Notes: generated by a model from the sequence alone, not told the origin. 64,000 nt of DNA from Paramesorhizobium endophyticum (GCF_014640615.1 NZ_BMHH01000001.1:310001-374000), one strand, 5' to 3'. Numbered from the stretch's first letter, positions 1-8,842 are shown. A program made the numbers and translations.

Positions 1-496
1 CGGCGCCTATGCGCTCGGCAAGGCGCAGCGGGTGATCAGCCTCATCCGGCAGGCGGGCTATGACAAGCCGATCTATATCCACGGCGCCTTGCAGAAACTC
101 TGCGATTATTATCAATCGCAAGGGATCAATCTGGGAGAACTCAGGCCCGCGACGCTGGACGCGGGCGAGCCGCAGGATTTCGCAGGCGCAATCGTCATCG
201 GCCCGCCCTCGGCCTTCGTGGACCGCTGGGCGCGGCGCTTCCCCGATCCGCTCGCCTGCTTTGCGTCAGGCTGGATGCGCATCCGCCAGCGGGCGAAACA
301 GCAGGGCGTGGAGTTGCCGCTCATCATCTCCGACCATTGCGACTGGGACGAGCTGACGGACACGATCCGCGAAATCGGCCCAGCACAAGTCTGGGTCACG
401 CATGGGCGCGAGGAAGCCCTGGTGCGCTGGTGCACGCTGTCGGGCATTCCAGCGCGGCCTTTGCACCTCGTCGGTTATGAAGACGAGGGAGACTAA
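1..496 (+). CDS. Ligase-associated DNA exonuclease, C-terminal part
   Basis: This is the last 164 codons of a gene cut by the window edge; the frame is open from base 2 and contains GAYALGKAQRVI, typical of the metallo-beta-lactamase/beta-CASP exonucleases found beside bacterial ATP-dependent ligases (mRNA 3'-end-processing-factor-like, usually about 340 residues). The metal-binding N-terminal motifs lie outside the window, so catalytic residues cannot be checked. The stop overlaps the ligase start (TAATG), so the two are translationally coupled. In many proteobacteria this pair sits with an Lhr-type helicase and a metallophosphoesterase, a set proposed to act in DNA repair; those two are not visible here and could lie upstream. 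The family call rests on the C-terminal pattern and the ligase neighbour. Confidence 0.8.
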   Translation, partial: GAYALGKAQRVISLIRQAGYDKPIYIHGALQKLCDYYQSQGINLGELRPATLDAGEPQDFAGAIVIGPPSAFVDRWARRFPDPLACFASGWMRIRQRAKQQGVELPLIISDHCDWDELTDTIREIGPAQVWVTHGREEALVRWCTLSGIPARPLHLVGYEDEGD

Positions 497-2121
497 TGGA
501 AGGGTTTGCCGAACTCCTCGACCGGCTGGTGCTGACGCCGCAGCGCAATGGCAAGCTTCGGCTGCTGGCCGATTATTTCCGCGCGACGCCCGATCCGGAA
601 CGCGGCTACGCCCTCGCCGCCATCACGCGCGATCTGGACCTCGCCAGCGTCAAGCCCGCCATGCTGCGGGCGCTGGTAGCCGAACGCGTCGACCCCGAGC
701 TTTTCGCCTATTCCTACGATTATGTCGGCGATCTCGCCGAAACCATCTCGCTGATCTGGCCCGCACCCGAACGGCGGCGCGCCAACCGTCCGCCGCTTCT
801 CTCCGATATCGTCGAAGCCCTGTCGCAAGCCTCGCGGCGGGAAGGGCCGCTGCTCGTCGCCCGCTGGCTGGACGATCTCGACGCCTCGGGCCGCTACGCG
901 CTCCTGAAGCTCGTCACCGGGGGCCTGCGCATCGGCGTCTCCGCCCGGCTCGCCAAACAGGCGCTTGCCGATTTCGGGCAGGTAGACGTGACTGACATAG
1001 AGGAGCTATGGCACGGGCTGACGCCGCCTTATGAAAACCTCTTCGCATGGCTCGAAGGGCGCGCCCCAAGGCCGGCAAATCTGGCAGCGGCTCCCTTTCG
1101 CCCCGTGATGCTGGCAACGGCGCTGGACGAGACGGAATTTCCCAAGCTCGACCCCGCCGATTATGCGGCGGAATGGAAATGGGACGGGATCCGTGTGCAA
1201 GTGGTGGCGGAGGACGGCGTGCGACGCATCTATTCGCGCACCGGCGACGACATCTCCCATGCCTTTCCGGATATTCTCGAAGCCATGGATTTCGAGGGGG
1301 CCATCGATGGCGAGCTTCTGGTGGGGCGGCTTGGTGAGAACGGCATCAGGGCCGGCACCTTCGGCGACCTGCAACAGCGGCTCAACCGCAAGACAGTGAC
1401 GGCGAAGCAGCTTACGGATTACCCGGCCTTCGTGCGTGCCTATGACCTGTTGCAGCAGGGCAGCCAGGAGACGGGTGAGGATCTGCGGCCCCTGCCCTTT
1501 CGCGAACGGCGGATGCGACTCGAAACTTTCATCACCACGCTCAATCCCCAGCGCTTCGATCTTTCGCGGCTGGTCTCATTCACGAGCTTCGAGGAACTGG
1601 CAGCGTTTCGCAAAGCGCCGCCGCATCCGATCATCGAAGGGGTGATGCTGAAGCGCCACGACAGCCCTTATCTGCCGGGACGCCCGAAGGGACCTTGGTT
1701 CAAATGGAAGCGCGATCCCTTCACAATCGACGCAGTGCTCGTTTATGCACAGCGCGGCCATGGCAAAAGGTCGAGCTATTATTCGGACTTCACCTTTGCC
1801 GTGTGGACCGGGCCGGAGGACGACGCCACCCTCGTGCCTGTCGGCAAGGCCTATTTCGGCTTTACCGACGAAGAACTGAAGCTGCTCGACCGCTTCGTGC
1901 GCGAGAACACGACCGAGCGCTTCGGCCCGGTGCGCGCGGTGAAGGCGGACCCGGACCATGGGCTGGTGGTGGAAGTGGCCTTCGAGGGCCTCAATCGCTC
2001 CACCCGCCACAAATCCGGCGTGGCAATGCGGTTCCCACGGTTTTCACGCTTACGCTGGGACAAGCCGCCACGCGAGGCGGACCGGCTGGAGGCGCTGGAG
2101 AAGCTGCTGGAGCGGGATTAA
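496..2121 (+). CDS. ATP-dependent DNA ligase (cisplatin-damage-response type)
   Basis: Encodes 541 residues, the usual size of the stand-alone bacterial ATP-dependent ligase that accompanies the exonuclease. An N-terminal helical DNA-binding region (roughly 1-200) is followed by the nucleotidyltransferase domain with motif I EWKWDGIR; Lys228 is the expected adenylation residue. Later motifs include DGELL, EGVMLKR and WFKWKR, followed by an OB-fold region with HGKRSSYYSDFTFAV. It should seal DNA nicks using ATP and likely serves a repair role alongside the NAD-dependent LigA. Its ATG overlaps the upstream stop. The next gene is convergent, so the operon ends here; no clear intrinsic terminator is visible in the short gap. 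Confidence 0.92.
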   Translation: MEGFAELLDRLVLTPQRNGKLRLLADYFRATPDPERGYALAAITRDLDLASVKPAMLRALVAERVDPELFAYSYDYVGDLAETISLIWPAPERRRANRPPLLSDIVEALSQASRREGPLLVARWLDDLDASGRYALLKLVTGGLRIGVSARLAKQALADFGQVDVTDIEELWHGLTPPYENLFAWLEGRAPRPANLAAAPFRPVMLATALDETEFPKLDPADYAAEWKWDGIRVQVVAEDGVRRIYSRTGDDISHAFPDILEAMDFEGAIDGELLVGRLGENGIRAGTFGDLQQRLNRKTVTAKQLTDYPAFVRAYDLLQQGSQETGEDLRPLPFRERRMRLETFITTLNPQRFDLSRLVSFTSFEELAAFRKAPPHPIIEGVMLKRHDSPYLPGRPKGPWFKWKRDPFTIDAVLVYAQRGHGKRSSYYSDFTFAVWTGPEDDATLVPVGKAYFGFTDEELKLLDRFVRENTTERFGPVRAVKADPDHGLVVEVAFEGLNRSTRHKSGVAMRFPRFSRLRWDKPPREADRLEALEKLLERD

Positions 2122-2137
2122 CTGCGCGGCACGCTAA

Positions 2138-3169
2138 CTATTGAGCGACACTAACCCTTATGGCGTAAATGTCGATGGCCTTGCCCGCACCGCTGACATC
2201 GCTGTTGATAGTGATGGTTCCTGCGCCTGTCGCCCGCTGGCCCTCTGGGAAAGTCACGTCGAAAAGGAAATCGCTGCGAGCGTCCGTCACGTCATAACGC
2301 TTGCGCCCGCAATCGCCCATGGCGCCGAAATCGCAACTCACGGACATTTGCGTCGGTTGACCGTCATCGCTCTTTGCGATGATATCGAAGGTCGCCTTCT
2401 TGCCGGCGATCTCCCTCAAAATCCCCTCGCCCACGTCGAAGATGATTTCATCGTCGGCGCCCGGAGATTTTACCCGCGCAAAGCCGACCGAACCCTGACC
2501 CGCAATCTGCGCCGTGGCGCTGCCTGTGACCGATATGCGCGTCGGCTCGGAGGGGTTGAAAATGTTGATCCACTTGCCGCCGGCCGCATCCTCGCCTTCC
2601 CGGGCCGGAGCGCCGTTCAATAGGGCCGTGCTGCGCGAGGGGTTCATGACATCGGTGAAACTGTTGTAGAGCGACCAGCCCATCAGGGCGAAGACCAGCA
2701 GGATGAGCCCGGGCAGCACATAGGACATGAAGGGCGAGCGCGGCTTCTTCGCCACGTCGCGCCGGGGCGCGCCGCCCTCGAAGCCGAAATCGGCATCGCG
2801 GTGCTTCTTCTTGCGCGCGGTGCGCACATCGTCGCGGTCGAGCGCGGGACCTTCCGCCGGGGATGCAGCCTTTGCCGGCGCGGCGCCATTTTGCACCTCC
2901 ACACCCCCTAGGGCCGGCTCGACGCGCGCGCGGGACGCGGCGGCGGGCGCGGCTGGCCGCGCGGGGCGGAACTCGGATTCGATGCGCGAGATCGTCGCCT
3001 TAAGCCGGTCGCGGCGCTGCGCCTTCTGGGCGTCGCTCAGGGAGGTGTTGGCGGCAAGCGCGTGCTCATGTGCGCTCCAGGCCGATTCATAAATCCGCTG
3101 GCGCGTGGCGGGATTGGCGGCATCGCCCTTGGCGAATGCGTTGCGTATCGCGCGTTCTATGCCTTCCAA
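2138..3169 (-). CDS. Conserved membrane protein of unknown function
   Basis: A 343-residue protein I do not recognise. Residues 1-70 are helical and charged (MEGIERAIRNAF at the start), 70-145 is a low-complexity Ala/Pro/Lys-rich linker, a single membrane helix follows (VLPGLILLVFALMGWSLY, about residues 150-167), and the remaining 170 residues look like a beta-rich extracytoplasmic domain with GKWINIFNPSEPTRI and several DGQPTQ/FDVTF-type strands. The predicted topology is therefore N-terminus in, C-terminus in the periplasm. The start is a TTG preceded by a GAGGAAA box. It is a single gene convergent with the ligase. An envelope role is an inference from topology only. Confidence 0.7.
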   Translation of the reverse strand: MEGIERAIRNAFAKGDAANPATRQRIYESAWSAHEHALAANTSLSDAQKAQRRDRLKATISRIESEFRPARPAAPAAASRARVEPALGGVEVQNGAAPAKAASPAEGPALDRDDVRTARKKKHRDADFGFEGGAPRRDVAKKPRSPFMSYVLPGLILLVFALMGWSLYNSFTDVMNPSRSTALLNGAPAREGEDAAGGKWINIFNPSEPTRISVTGSATAQIAGQGSVGFARVKSPGADDEIIFDVGEGILREIAGKKATFDIIAKSDDGQPTQMSVSCDFGAMGDCGRKRYDVTDARSDFLFDVTFPEGQRATGAGTITINSDVSGAGKAIDIYAIRVSVAQ

Positions 3170-3207
3170 ACTAAGGTTTCCTCTTGCAGCGCCGGAACGG
3201 GGGTAAA

Positions 3208-3234
3208 CTAGAACATGATGGCATCATGCTCTAG
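3208..3234. repeat. Short palindrome, RIME-like
   Basis: A 27-base inverted repeat (two 13-base arms, 12 of 13 matching, centred on one base) reading CTAGAaCATGATG / CATCATGcTCTAG. The GATCATGCTCTAG-type arm recurs at the end of the element near 31.1 kb, so it is probably a fragment of the same dispersed family. It lies in the divergent gap between the membrane protein and the nitronate monooxygenase, so a regulatory role is possible but unproven. Confidence 0.55.
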
Positions 3235-3362
3235 AGGATCCCGGCGGTTAATCAAGCATTTACACTTTTTCTTAAGTGAGAGCACACCGCCAAAAAACTT
3301 CCGTTTACGGAAACGTCAAAATCCTGCATATATTCCCGCAAGGACGAATGGGAGGAAACGAG

Positions 3363-4334
3363 ATGGCATTGCCCGATATTTTGAAAAGCAGGCTGCGCAT
3401 TCCAGTGGTCGCCTCGCCGATGTTCATCATCTCCCATCCGGCGCTGGTGCTGGCGCAGTGCAAGGCCGGCATCGTCGGATCCTTCCCGGCGCTCAATGCA
3501 CGGCCGGAATCCCAGCTCGATGAATGGCTCGCCGAGATCACCGAGACGCTGCGCAATCATGACGAAAAGCATCCCGACAGGCCGTCGGCGCCTTTCGCGG
3601 TCAACCAGATCGTCCACCGCTCGAACAAGCGGCTGGAACACGACCTTTCGCTGTGTGTCAAATACAAGGTGCCGATCGTCATTTCCTCCCTCGGCGCGGT
3701 GCCTGAGGTGAATGCGGCGATCCATTCCTATGGCGGCATCGTGCTGCACGACGTCATCAACAACCGCCACGCCAATTCCGCGATCCGCAAGGGCGCGGAC
3801 GGGCTCATCGCCGTTGCCGCCGGCGCGGGCGGCCATGCCGGTACGCTCTCGCCCTTCGCTCTGGTGCATGAAATCCGCGAATGGTTCGACGGCCCGCTGC
3901 TTCTCTCCGGGGCCATCGCCAATGGCCGCTCGATCCTTGCCGCGCAGGCGATGGGCGCGGACCTCGCCTATATCGGCTCGCCCTTCATCGCCACGAGGGA
4001 AGCGCGTGCGCTCGACGAATACAAGCAGATGATCGTCGAATCGAACGCAAGCGACATCGTCTATTCCAATTATTTCACCGGCGTTCACGGCAATTACCTG
4101 AAGCCCTCCATCCGCGCGGCGGGCATGGACCCGGACAATCTGCCGGAAGCCGACCCCTCCAAAATGGATTTCGACAAGCCGGAAGCGGGCGCGAAAGCCT
4201 GGAAGGACATATGGGGCTGCGGCCAGGGAATCGGCGCAGTCAAGGAAATCCTCCCTACCGCAGATCTGGTCGCACGGCTGGAAAAGGAATATGCGTTGGC
4301 CAAGGCAGAACTCAGGGATCTGTGGGACGCATAA
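3363..4334 (+). CDS. Nitronate monooxygenase family protein (NPD/NMO)
   Basis: A 323-residue FMN-dependent TIM-barrel oxygenase of the 2-nitropropane dioxygenase family, expected to oxidise alkyl nitronates such as propionate-3-nitronate. Visible family signatures are VVASPMFI near the N-terminus, PFAVNQI after the second strand, the glycine-rich GAGGHAGTLSP segment that binds FMN phosphate, and GADLAYIGSPFIATREA. The start is set by a GGAGG box seven bases upstream; an in-frame ATG at 3348 would lack one. It is transcribed alone, divergently from the membrane protein gene, with a tRNA gene 3'. The physiological substrate cannot be told from sequence. Confidence 0.85.
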   Translation: MALPDILKSRLRIPVVASPMFIISHPALVLAQCKAGIVGSFPALNARPESQLDEWLAEITETLRNHDEKHPDRPSAPFAVNQIVHRSNKRLEHDLSLCVKYKVPIVISSLGAVPEVNAAIHSYGGIVLHDVINNRHANSAIRKGADGLIAVAAGAGGHAGTLSPFALVHEIREWFDGPLLLSGAIANGRSILAAQAMGADLAYIGSPFIATREARALDEYKQMIVESNASDIVYSNYFTGVHGNYLKPSIRAAGMDPDNLPEADPSKMDFDKPEAGAKAWKDIWGCGQGIGAVKEILPTADLVARLEKEYALAKAELRDLWDA

Positions 4335-4478
4335 GCCGGGGGAGCGCAATTCCCGTGCCTTTCAACAAATCCGCCGATTTGCACTCTTGCTTTTCCGCAC
4401 CGACTTCTGTATCAGCGCAAACATTCCGGGCCGGACGAGATTCTCCGGTCCGCATACATATCGGGGAGCCCTCCCCAT

Positions 4479-4554
4479 GCCGCTTTAGCTCAGTTGGTAG
4501 AGCACATCATTCGTAATGATGGGGTCAGGTGTTCGAGTCACCTAAGCGGCACCA
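4479..4554 (+). tRNA. tRNA-Thr (CGT)
   Basis: A 76-base cloverleaf with encoded CCA. The acceptor arm GCCGCTT pairs with AAGCGGC, the D-loop carries AGCTCAGTTGGTAGAGC, the anticodon stem CATCA/TGATG holds the loop TTCGTAA (anticodon CGT), and the T-loop is GTTCGAGTC. The 3' flank is AT-rich, but no integrase or attachment-site repeat was seen. Confidence 0.95.
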
Positions 4555-4814
4555 TTTTACAATGTCAGAATTTTCTTGAGCTTCACGGGCCATTGGCTCG
4601 GCAATCTGCCGGGTACGGGGTTTTTCTATAACTTCGTCAGCATTTTCTGCACGTATTCGACGTATTTCTTTTATCAATTTGAATTCAGAAATATTATTAA
4701 AAATTTCTCGAAATATTACACAATAACACGCCATTAATTATAGATTTATACTTAGGATATTCAATGGGCACGACAAATTCTGTTATTCGTCGGATGCCCT
4801 AGGAGATAAGCCAA

Positions 4815-5063
4815 ATGATGGCTTTGGTGTGGATATTGCTGGCGCTTGGGTTTCTGTTCGGCTGGTTTGGCCGGCGGGAGATTGCGCTGGCCTTTATCGC
4901 TCTTTGTTTCGCGGTGGCGGTGAAGCTGTTTCTCTGGGAAATCCATAGCTCCACCTACGGATATCGGATGCCCTGGATCCAGACGCGGTCCATGGATAAG
5001 CCGCCGGTCTCGCATCCTCTCCTTACCACCCAAGCCGCCGTGCGGATCGGAGACCGAGCATGA
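4815..5063 (+). CDS. Small membrane protein, DUF5993-like
   Basis: An 82-residue protein with two hydrophobic helices (about 3-19 and 23-43) and the segment FGWFGRREIALAFIALCFAVAV, typical of the small DUF5993 proteins encoded directly before dsbB homologues. AGGAG lies nine bases before the chosen ATG; a second in-frame ATG follows immediately. Its stop overlaps the dsbB start (ATGA), so the two are translationally coupled, suggesting a partner or accessory of the thiol oxidase. The family assignment comes from gene order and size and no function is known to me. Confidence 0.7.
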   Translation: MMALVWILLALGFLFGWFGRREIALAFIALCFAVAVKLFLWEIHSSTYGYRMPWIQTRSMDKPPVSHPLLTTQAAVRIGDRA

Positions 5064-5719
5064 GCGCGCATCGAACCGCCACCAGAAGGCGTACGAGCAA
5101 GGCTGCGGCGAATGTGGGTCCCGTTCGAGCCGAGCCGTATTTACCCGCCCCCGCCGAACCGCGGCTTGCCGCGCTGCATTCTTTCTACCTGCTGGCCATG
5201 CTGGCGGTCATCGCGGCCATTCTCACCGCGGCCATGGTGATGCAATATGGCTATGGCGAACTGCCTTGTCCGCTCTGCCTGTTGCAGCGGGTGGCGCTGT
5301 TCGGCGTGGCCTTCGGCATCATCCAGCAGTTCCGCAGCGGCTTTTCGCTTCGCAATACCGGGCTCAGCCTGCTTTTCACGATTTTCCTGCTGGTCGTATC
5401 GGTGCGGCAGACCTTGCTCGACATCTATCCGCGCCCAGGCCATTCCTATATCGGCAGCGCCATATTCGGCCTGCATATGCCGGTCTGGTCGATCCTCATC
5501 GCGCTGGCGCTGCTCATCGCCTATGCGGCGAAGCTCATCCTCTTCGCCGATGGCAGCCATATGCGCGGCGCGCCTCCTGCCGGGCAGCTGGTGATCCGCG
5601 CGCTGGCGACGGTGCTCGGCCTCTATGTGGTCGCCATCGTGCTCGTCAATTTCGGCTCGGTGGTGCTTCAGTGCGGCCTCGACCAGTGCCATACCTTCGG
5701 CTACAGGCTGCTGCCATAG
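5060..5719 (+). CDS. Disulfide bond formation protein B-like thiol oxidase
   Basis: A 219-residue inner-membrane protein of the DsbB family, expected to pass electrons from a periplasmic DsbA-type oxidase to quinone. After a cytoplasmic Pro/Ala-rich tail, the first membrane helix (about 41-61) leads to a periplasmic CPLC motif (Cys70, Cys73). Further helices lie at about 74-92, 103-117, 142-164 and 182-202. The second cysteine pair expected in the loop after helix 3 is absent; instead CGLDQC (Cys205, Cys210) lies in the C-terminal tail after helix 5, which the topology also places in the periplasm. This makes it a divergent DsbB. It is coupled to the small upstream protein by an ATGA overlap and convergent with def. 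Confidence 0.85.
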   Translation: MSAHRTATRRRTSKAAANVGPVRAEPYLPAPAEPRLAALHSFYLLAMLAVIAAILTAAMVMQYGYGELPCPLCLLQRVALFGVAFGIIQQFRSGFSLRNTGLSLLFTIFLLVVSVRQTLLDIYPRPGHSYIGSAIFGLHMPVWSILIALALLIAYAAKLILFADGSHMRGAPPAGQLVIRALATVLGLYVVAIVLVNFGSVVLQCGLDQCHTFGYRLLP

Positions 5720-5723
5720 AAGC

Positions 5724-6320
5724 TTACGGATTTTCGGCCTCTGCTATGGCCTCTTCCAGCGGCTTGTCCTTCCAGAAACGCGCGTGGTTCTCCATCGTGC
5801 TGAAGCTGCGCCCCAGCATGCGGTCGGTATACATGATGCCATTGAGATGGTCGATCTCATGCTGGAGGATGCGCGCGTACCAGCCCTCCGCCTTGATATG
5901 GACGGGCTCGCCATTATGGTCGAGGCAATCCACCTCCACGCGCGTGGCGCGCGGCACCAGCGCTGTGAAATCGGGGAGGCTCAGGCAGCCCTCGAAGAAG
6001 GTCGCCTCCGGGCCGGGCAGAAGCCTTATCCGGGGATTGATGACGACGTGGAACGGCACCGGGCGACGGCCGCGCCGGGCAAGCTCTTCCTGCGGAATCA
6101 CCTTCTGATATTCGGCGCGGTCCTCGATGACGGCGATTTGCAGCGACTGGCCCACCTGGGGCGCGGCCAGCCCGACGCCCGGGGCGTTGCGCACGGTGTT
6201 GCGCATCAGCTCTATCAATTGCTGTATCGAGGGCGACCTGATTTCATCGGCCGTGAGTTCCCGGCCCACCTGCCGCAGGACAGGATCGCCGACCGTCGAG
6301 ATCTTGAGACTTAGGGGCAT
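5724..6320 (-). CDS. def: Peptide deformylase
   Basis: A 198-residue metallohydrolase that removes the formyl group from the N-terminal methionine of new proteins. All three family motifs are present: GVGLAAPQ (48-55), EGCLS (110-114, Cys112 a metal ligand) and HEIDH (154-158, with the two His ligands and catalytic Glu155). It is slightly longer than the usual 165-175 residues, mainly through extra loop sequence at about 65-90. It is encoded alone rather than beside fmt, so it may be a second deformylase copy; whether fmt-def exists elsewhere cannot be seen here. Confidence 0.93.
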   Translation of the reverse strand: MPLSLKISTVGDPVLRQVGRELTADEIRSPSIQQLIELMRNTVRNAPGVGLAAPQVGQSLQIAVIEDRAEYQKVIPQEELARRGRRPVPFHVVINPRIRLLPGPEATFFEGCLSLPDFTALVPRATRVEVDCLDHNGEPVHIKAEGWYARILQHEIDHLNGIMYTDRMLGRSFSTMENHARFWKDKPLEEAIAEAENP

Positions 6321-6608
6321 GCTATTCTCCCTGCAAAACAGCTCGGCATTTCAATCCCTTGCAGGCATCATACATCCTTTATCCGGGGCGCAAAATTTTT
6401 CCTCTTTATTGGGATCGATAAGATTGTCCGACTCGTACAATATGACGATGCGGCTGGACCTGAGTTCCAGTCTGGAGGCCCGGCGCGAATTGCCCCCAAC
6501 CCCGCACCGGGCCTCCTTTCCTCCCCCGCCTTATCCCGAAATACACCGTCGAATATGGCTTGACCGGGTAGCAACTTATTGGAGTAGCGCTGAAGCCGCC
6601 GCTCATTC

Positions 6609-7025
6609 ATGATTGACCGGAGCAAGATGCCGCATAATTCCGCCGGAAGCGCCCATATCGATGCTGGGCCTTCGGTTCCGGGAGAGGCGTCGCAAAGCCA
6701 GCTGGATGCTGCGATCGAGGAGATGTTAATGCCTGAAAGAGAAAGCCGTCTGGACGCCGCCGAACTGACCTTCCCGCCGCATGCCGGCAATGGCGTGGCG
6801 GAGTTGTCCAACGCCGAGAAGAGACATGTGGTCGGCTTCCGCTTCGTCTATGGCCTGGCGCCGCAGGAGCCGATGATCGAGCTCCAGCTGCGGGACCGCG
6901 ATTCCGGCTTCCAGACATTTCATATTCCGCTGCCGGACGCGATGTATCTGCTCGGCGCGCTTCAGCATGTCCAGCAGGAAACGGAGGCCGAAATTCCGCT
7001 GGAGCCCCCTGCCCTGGCAAGATAA
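6609..7025 (+). CDS. Hypothetical protein
   Basis: A 138-residue protein I do not recognise. It is soluble and acidic, with a Ser/Ala-rich first 30 residues, a helix (QSQLDAAIEEMLM) and a C-terminal half of alternating strands (HVVGFRFVYGL, PMIELQLRDRD, FQTFHIPLPDAM) ending in a helix. A second in-frame ATG at 6627 has a closer GGAG box and may be the true start. It diverges from def across a gap of about 290 bases in which I see no other feature. Codon use resembles the surrounding chromosome. Confidence 0.6.
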   Translation: MIDRSKMPHNSAGSAHIDAGPSVPGEASQSQLDAAIEEMLMPERESRLDAAELTFPPHAGNGVAELSNAEKRHVVGFRFVYGLAPQEPMIELQLRDRDSGFQTFHIPLPDAMYLLGALQHVQQETEAEIPLEPPALAR

Positions 7026-7042
7026 GCCAGCCGGCTAGAGTT

Positions 7043-7182
7043 GTTCATGTTTTGATGGAGATTACTTGGATATCATTTGGCACCGTTGCTGTAGCGGCGC
7101 TGTAGAGGCATGGATTCCTGTGACAAGCACAGGAATGACGAGGTGAGATTTTTGTGCTTGTCACAGGACTCCATGCCTCTAC
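7043..7182. repeat. Dispersed element with long nested hairpin
   Basis: The element begins with GTTCATGTTTTGATGGA, a motif seen again near 24.12, 49.86 and (weaker) 14.35 kb. It continues to a long hairpin: GTAGAGGCATGGA (7102-7114) pairs with TCCATGCCTCTAC (7170-7182), and nested inside CCTGTGACAAGCAC (7117-7130) pairs perfectly with GTGCTTGTCACAGG (7154-7167). The overall layout is shared with the element at 24.1-24.25 kb. It occupies most of the gap between two unknown genes; no T-run follows, so it is not a standard intrinsic terminator. Confidence 0.8.
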
Positions 7183-7331
7183 GGTGAAACCGCGCATCGC
7201 CCCTGTCCAAAAGTGAAGTACTCTATTCTTGTCTTTTCAACTGACCGCGCTAAAATAAGTTCCATTCAGACAATGACAGAAGCATATCCTCCCGCAAAGG
7301 AGGAAGCATTCATCGTTTGAGGGAGGTAACA

Positions 7332-7541
7332 ATGAGTGAGGTTGTATCTGGCGCGGGCAGAACACCGCGCCCCGCTCCATCCTATGTATTGCAGCAGATC
7401 CATCTGGACATGCCCCAGCCATCGGCTGACCGAACGCGCATTTCCGATATACTCAGGCTGGCGAAAGGCGGCTATTCGCGCTTCCGCCGCAGGCCGCCAT
7501 TACCGAAAACCATGCGGGACAGAGGGGGCAAGGGCGCTTAG
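7332..7541 (+). CDS. Small hypothetical protein
   Basis: A 69-residue basic protein I do not recognise (MSEVVSGAGRTPRPAPSYV at the start and RFRRRPPLPKTMRDRGGKGA at the end). GGGAGG sits six bases before the chosen ATG, which is the main reason to accept it; an upstream in-frame start at 7317 lacks such a box. It overlaps the 3' end of ndh by four bases on the opposite strand. The central helix SADRTRISDILRLAKGGYSR and the strongly basic tail could bind nucleic acid, but that is speculation. Confidence 0.5.
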   Translation: MSEVVSGAGRTPRPAPSYVLQQIHLDMPQPSADRTRISDILRLAKGGYSRFRRRPPLPKTMRDRGGKGA

Positions 7542-8842
7542 CTCTGCTTTCGCCTGCGAACGGGCGCGGCGTTCATCATGCCGGTCTGTTCGCGGGCCTG
7601 TCCCTGCGTAATCAGCCGGGCGCTGCGATTGCCCGTCAAGTAAATCCAGAGCCAGCTCAGCGCCACGGCGATGCGGTTGCGCGTGCCGATCAGGAAGAAG
7701 ACGTGGGCGATGCCCCATATCCACCAGGCGAGCCAGCCGCGCAGTTTGATCCAACCGAAGTCGATCACGGCGGCGCGCTTGCCAATCGTGGCGAGGCTGC
7801 CGGAATGCTTGTAGCGGAACACCCCCGGCTCGGGCTTTCCGGCGAGGCGCGCCCGGATCGTTCTTGCGGCGTGAGCACCTTGCTGCTTGGCGGCGGGGGC
7901 GATGCCGGGAACGGGACTGCCGTCCGGCGTGGTGACGGAAGCGGTGTCGCCGATGACGAAGATGTCCGGATGACCGGGCACTGTCAGGTCGGGCTCCACC
8001 TTCACGCGGCCCGCGCGGTCAGCCTCCGCGTCAAGCCATTTCGCGGCAGGTGAAGCCTTGACGCCTGCTGCCCAGAGAATGGTTCCCGTGGCGATCCTTT
8101 CATCGCCGAAGACGACATAGCCGTCGGCGCATTCGGTGACGGGCGCTCCGGTGCGCACCTCGACGCCCAGCCGCTCCAGCGCCTTGCGGGCATAGTCCGA
8201 CAGATCCTCGGAGAAGGCGGAGAGAATGCGCGGGCCGGCCTCGATCAGCACCACCCTGGTCATATGCGGGTCGATGTTGCGGAACTCATCCTTGAGCGTG
8301 ACATGGGCAAGCTCGGCAATGGCTCCGGCCATTTCCACGCCGGTCGGACCGCCGCCGATGATGACGAAGGTGAGGAAGGCCTGCCGCCGCTCCGGGTCGG
8401 TTTCGCGCTCGGCGCGCTCGAAGGCGACGAGCATGCGGCGGCGGACGGTGGTGGCGTCTTCCAGCGTCTTCAGGCCGGGAGCGAATTTCTCCCATTCGTC
8501 ATGGCCGAAATAGGCATGGGTCGCGCCGGTGGCGATGATGAGCGTGTCATAGGGCACATGGTAGCCATCGGCCAGCAGCACCTCGCGTCTGGCGGTGTCG
8601 ACGCCGCTGACGGTGCCGAGGATGGTCTCTACTTCCGGACGATTGCGAAAAAGATGGCGGATCGGCCAGGCGATTTCCGACGTCGCCAGCGTCGCCGTCG
8701 CCACCTGATAGAGCAGCGGCTGAAACAGGTGATGGTTGCGCTGGTCGATGATGGTGATGCGAACCGGAGCGCCCTTCAGGGAACGGATGGCCTCCAGCCC
8801 CCCGAAACCAGCGCCGACAATCACGACATGATGCTCGCCCAA
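7538..8842 (-). CDS. ndh: Type II NADH dehydrogenase (NDH-2)
   Basis: A 434-residue monotopic flavoprotein that transfers electrons from NADH to quinone without pumping protons. The FAD-binding dinucleotide fold opens with VVIVGAGFGG (6-15) and a second Rossmann motif FVIIGGGPTGVEMAGAI lies near residues 160-176. The segment with ILWAAGV and the conserved FVIGDTAS near residue 295 complete the family pattern. The hydrophobic C-terminal region (GWLAWWIWGIAHVFFLIG) is the membrane anchor. The start is a TTG after AGGATAATTTCC. It is a single-gene unit whose 5' gap holds a palindromic repeat. Confidence 0.92.
   Translation of the reverse strand: MGEHHVVIVGAGFGGLEAIRSLKGAPVRITIIDQRNHHLFQPLLYQVATATLATSEIAWPIRHLFRNRPEVETILGTVSGVDTARREVLLADGYHVPYDTLIIATGATHAYFGHDEWEKFAPGLKTLEDATTVRRRMLVAFERAERETDPERRQAFLTFVIIGGGPTGVEMAGAIAELAHVTLKDEFRNIDPHMTRVVLIEAGPRILSAFSEDLSDYARKALERLGVEVRTGAPVTECADGYVVFGDERIATGTILWAAGVKASPAAKWLDAEADRAGRVKVEPDLTVPGHPDIFVIGDTASVTTPDGSPVPGIAPAAKQQGAHAARTIRARLAGKPEPGVFRYKHSGSLATIGKRAAVIDFGWIKLRGWLAWWIWGIAHVFFLIGTRNRIAVALSWLWIYLTGNRSARLITQGQAREQTGMMNAAPVRRRKQS

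Noticed and set aside
4479-4814. Genomic island integrated at tRNA-Thr
   Set aside because: The AT-rich flank is suggestive, but there is no integrase, no duplicated tRNA 3' end, and ordinary core genes follow.
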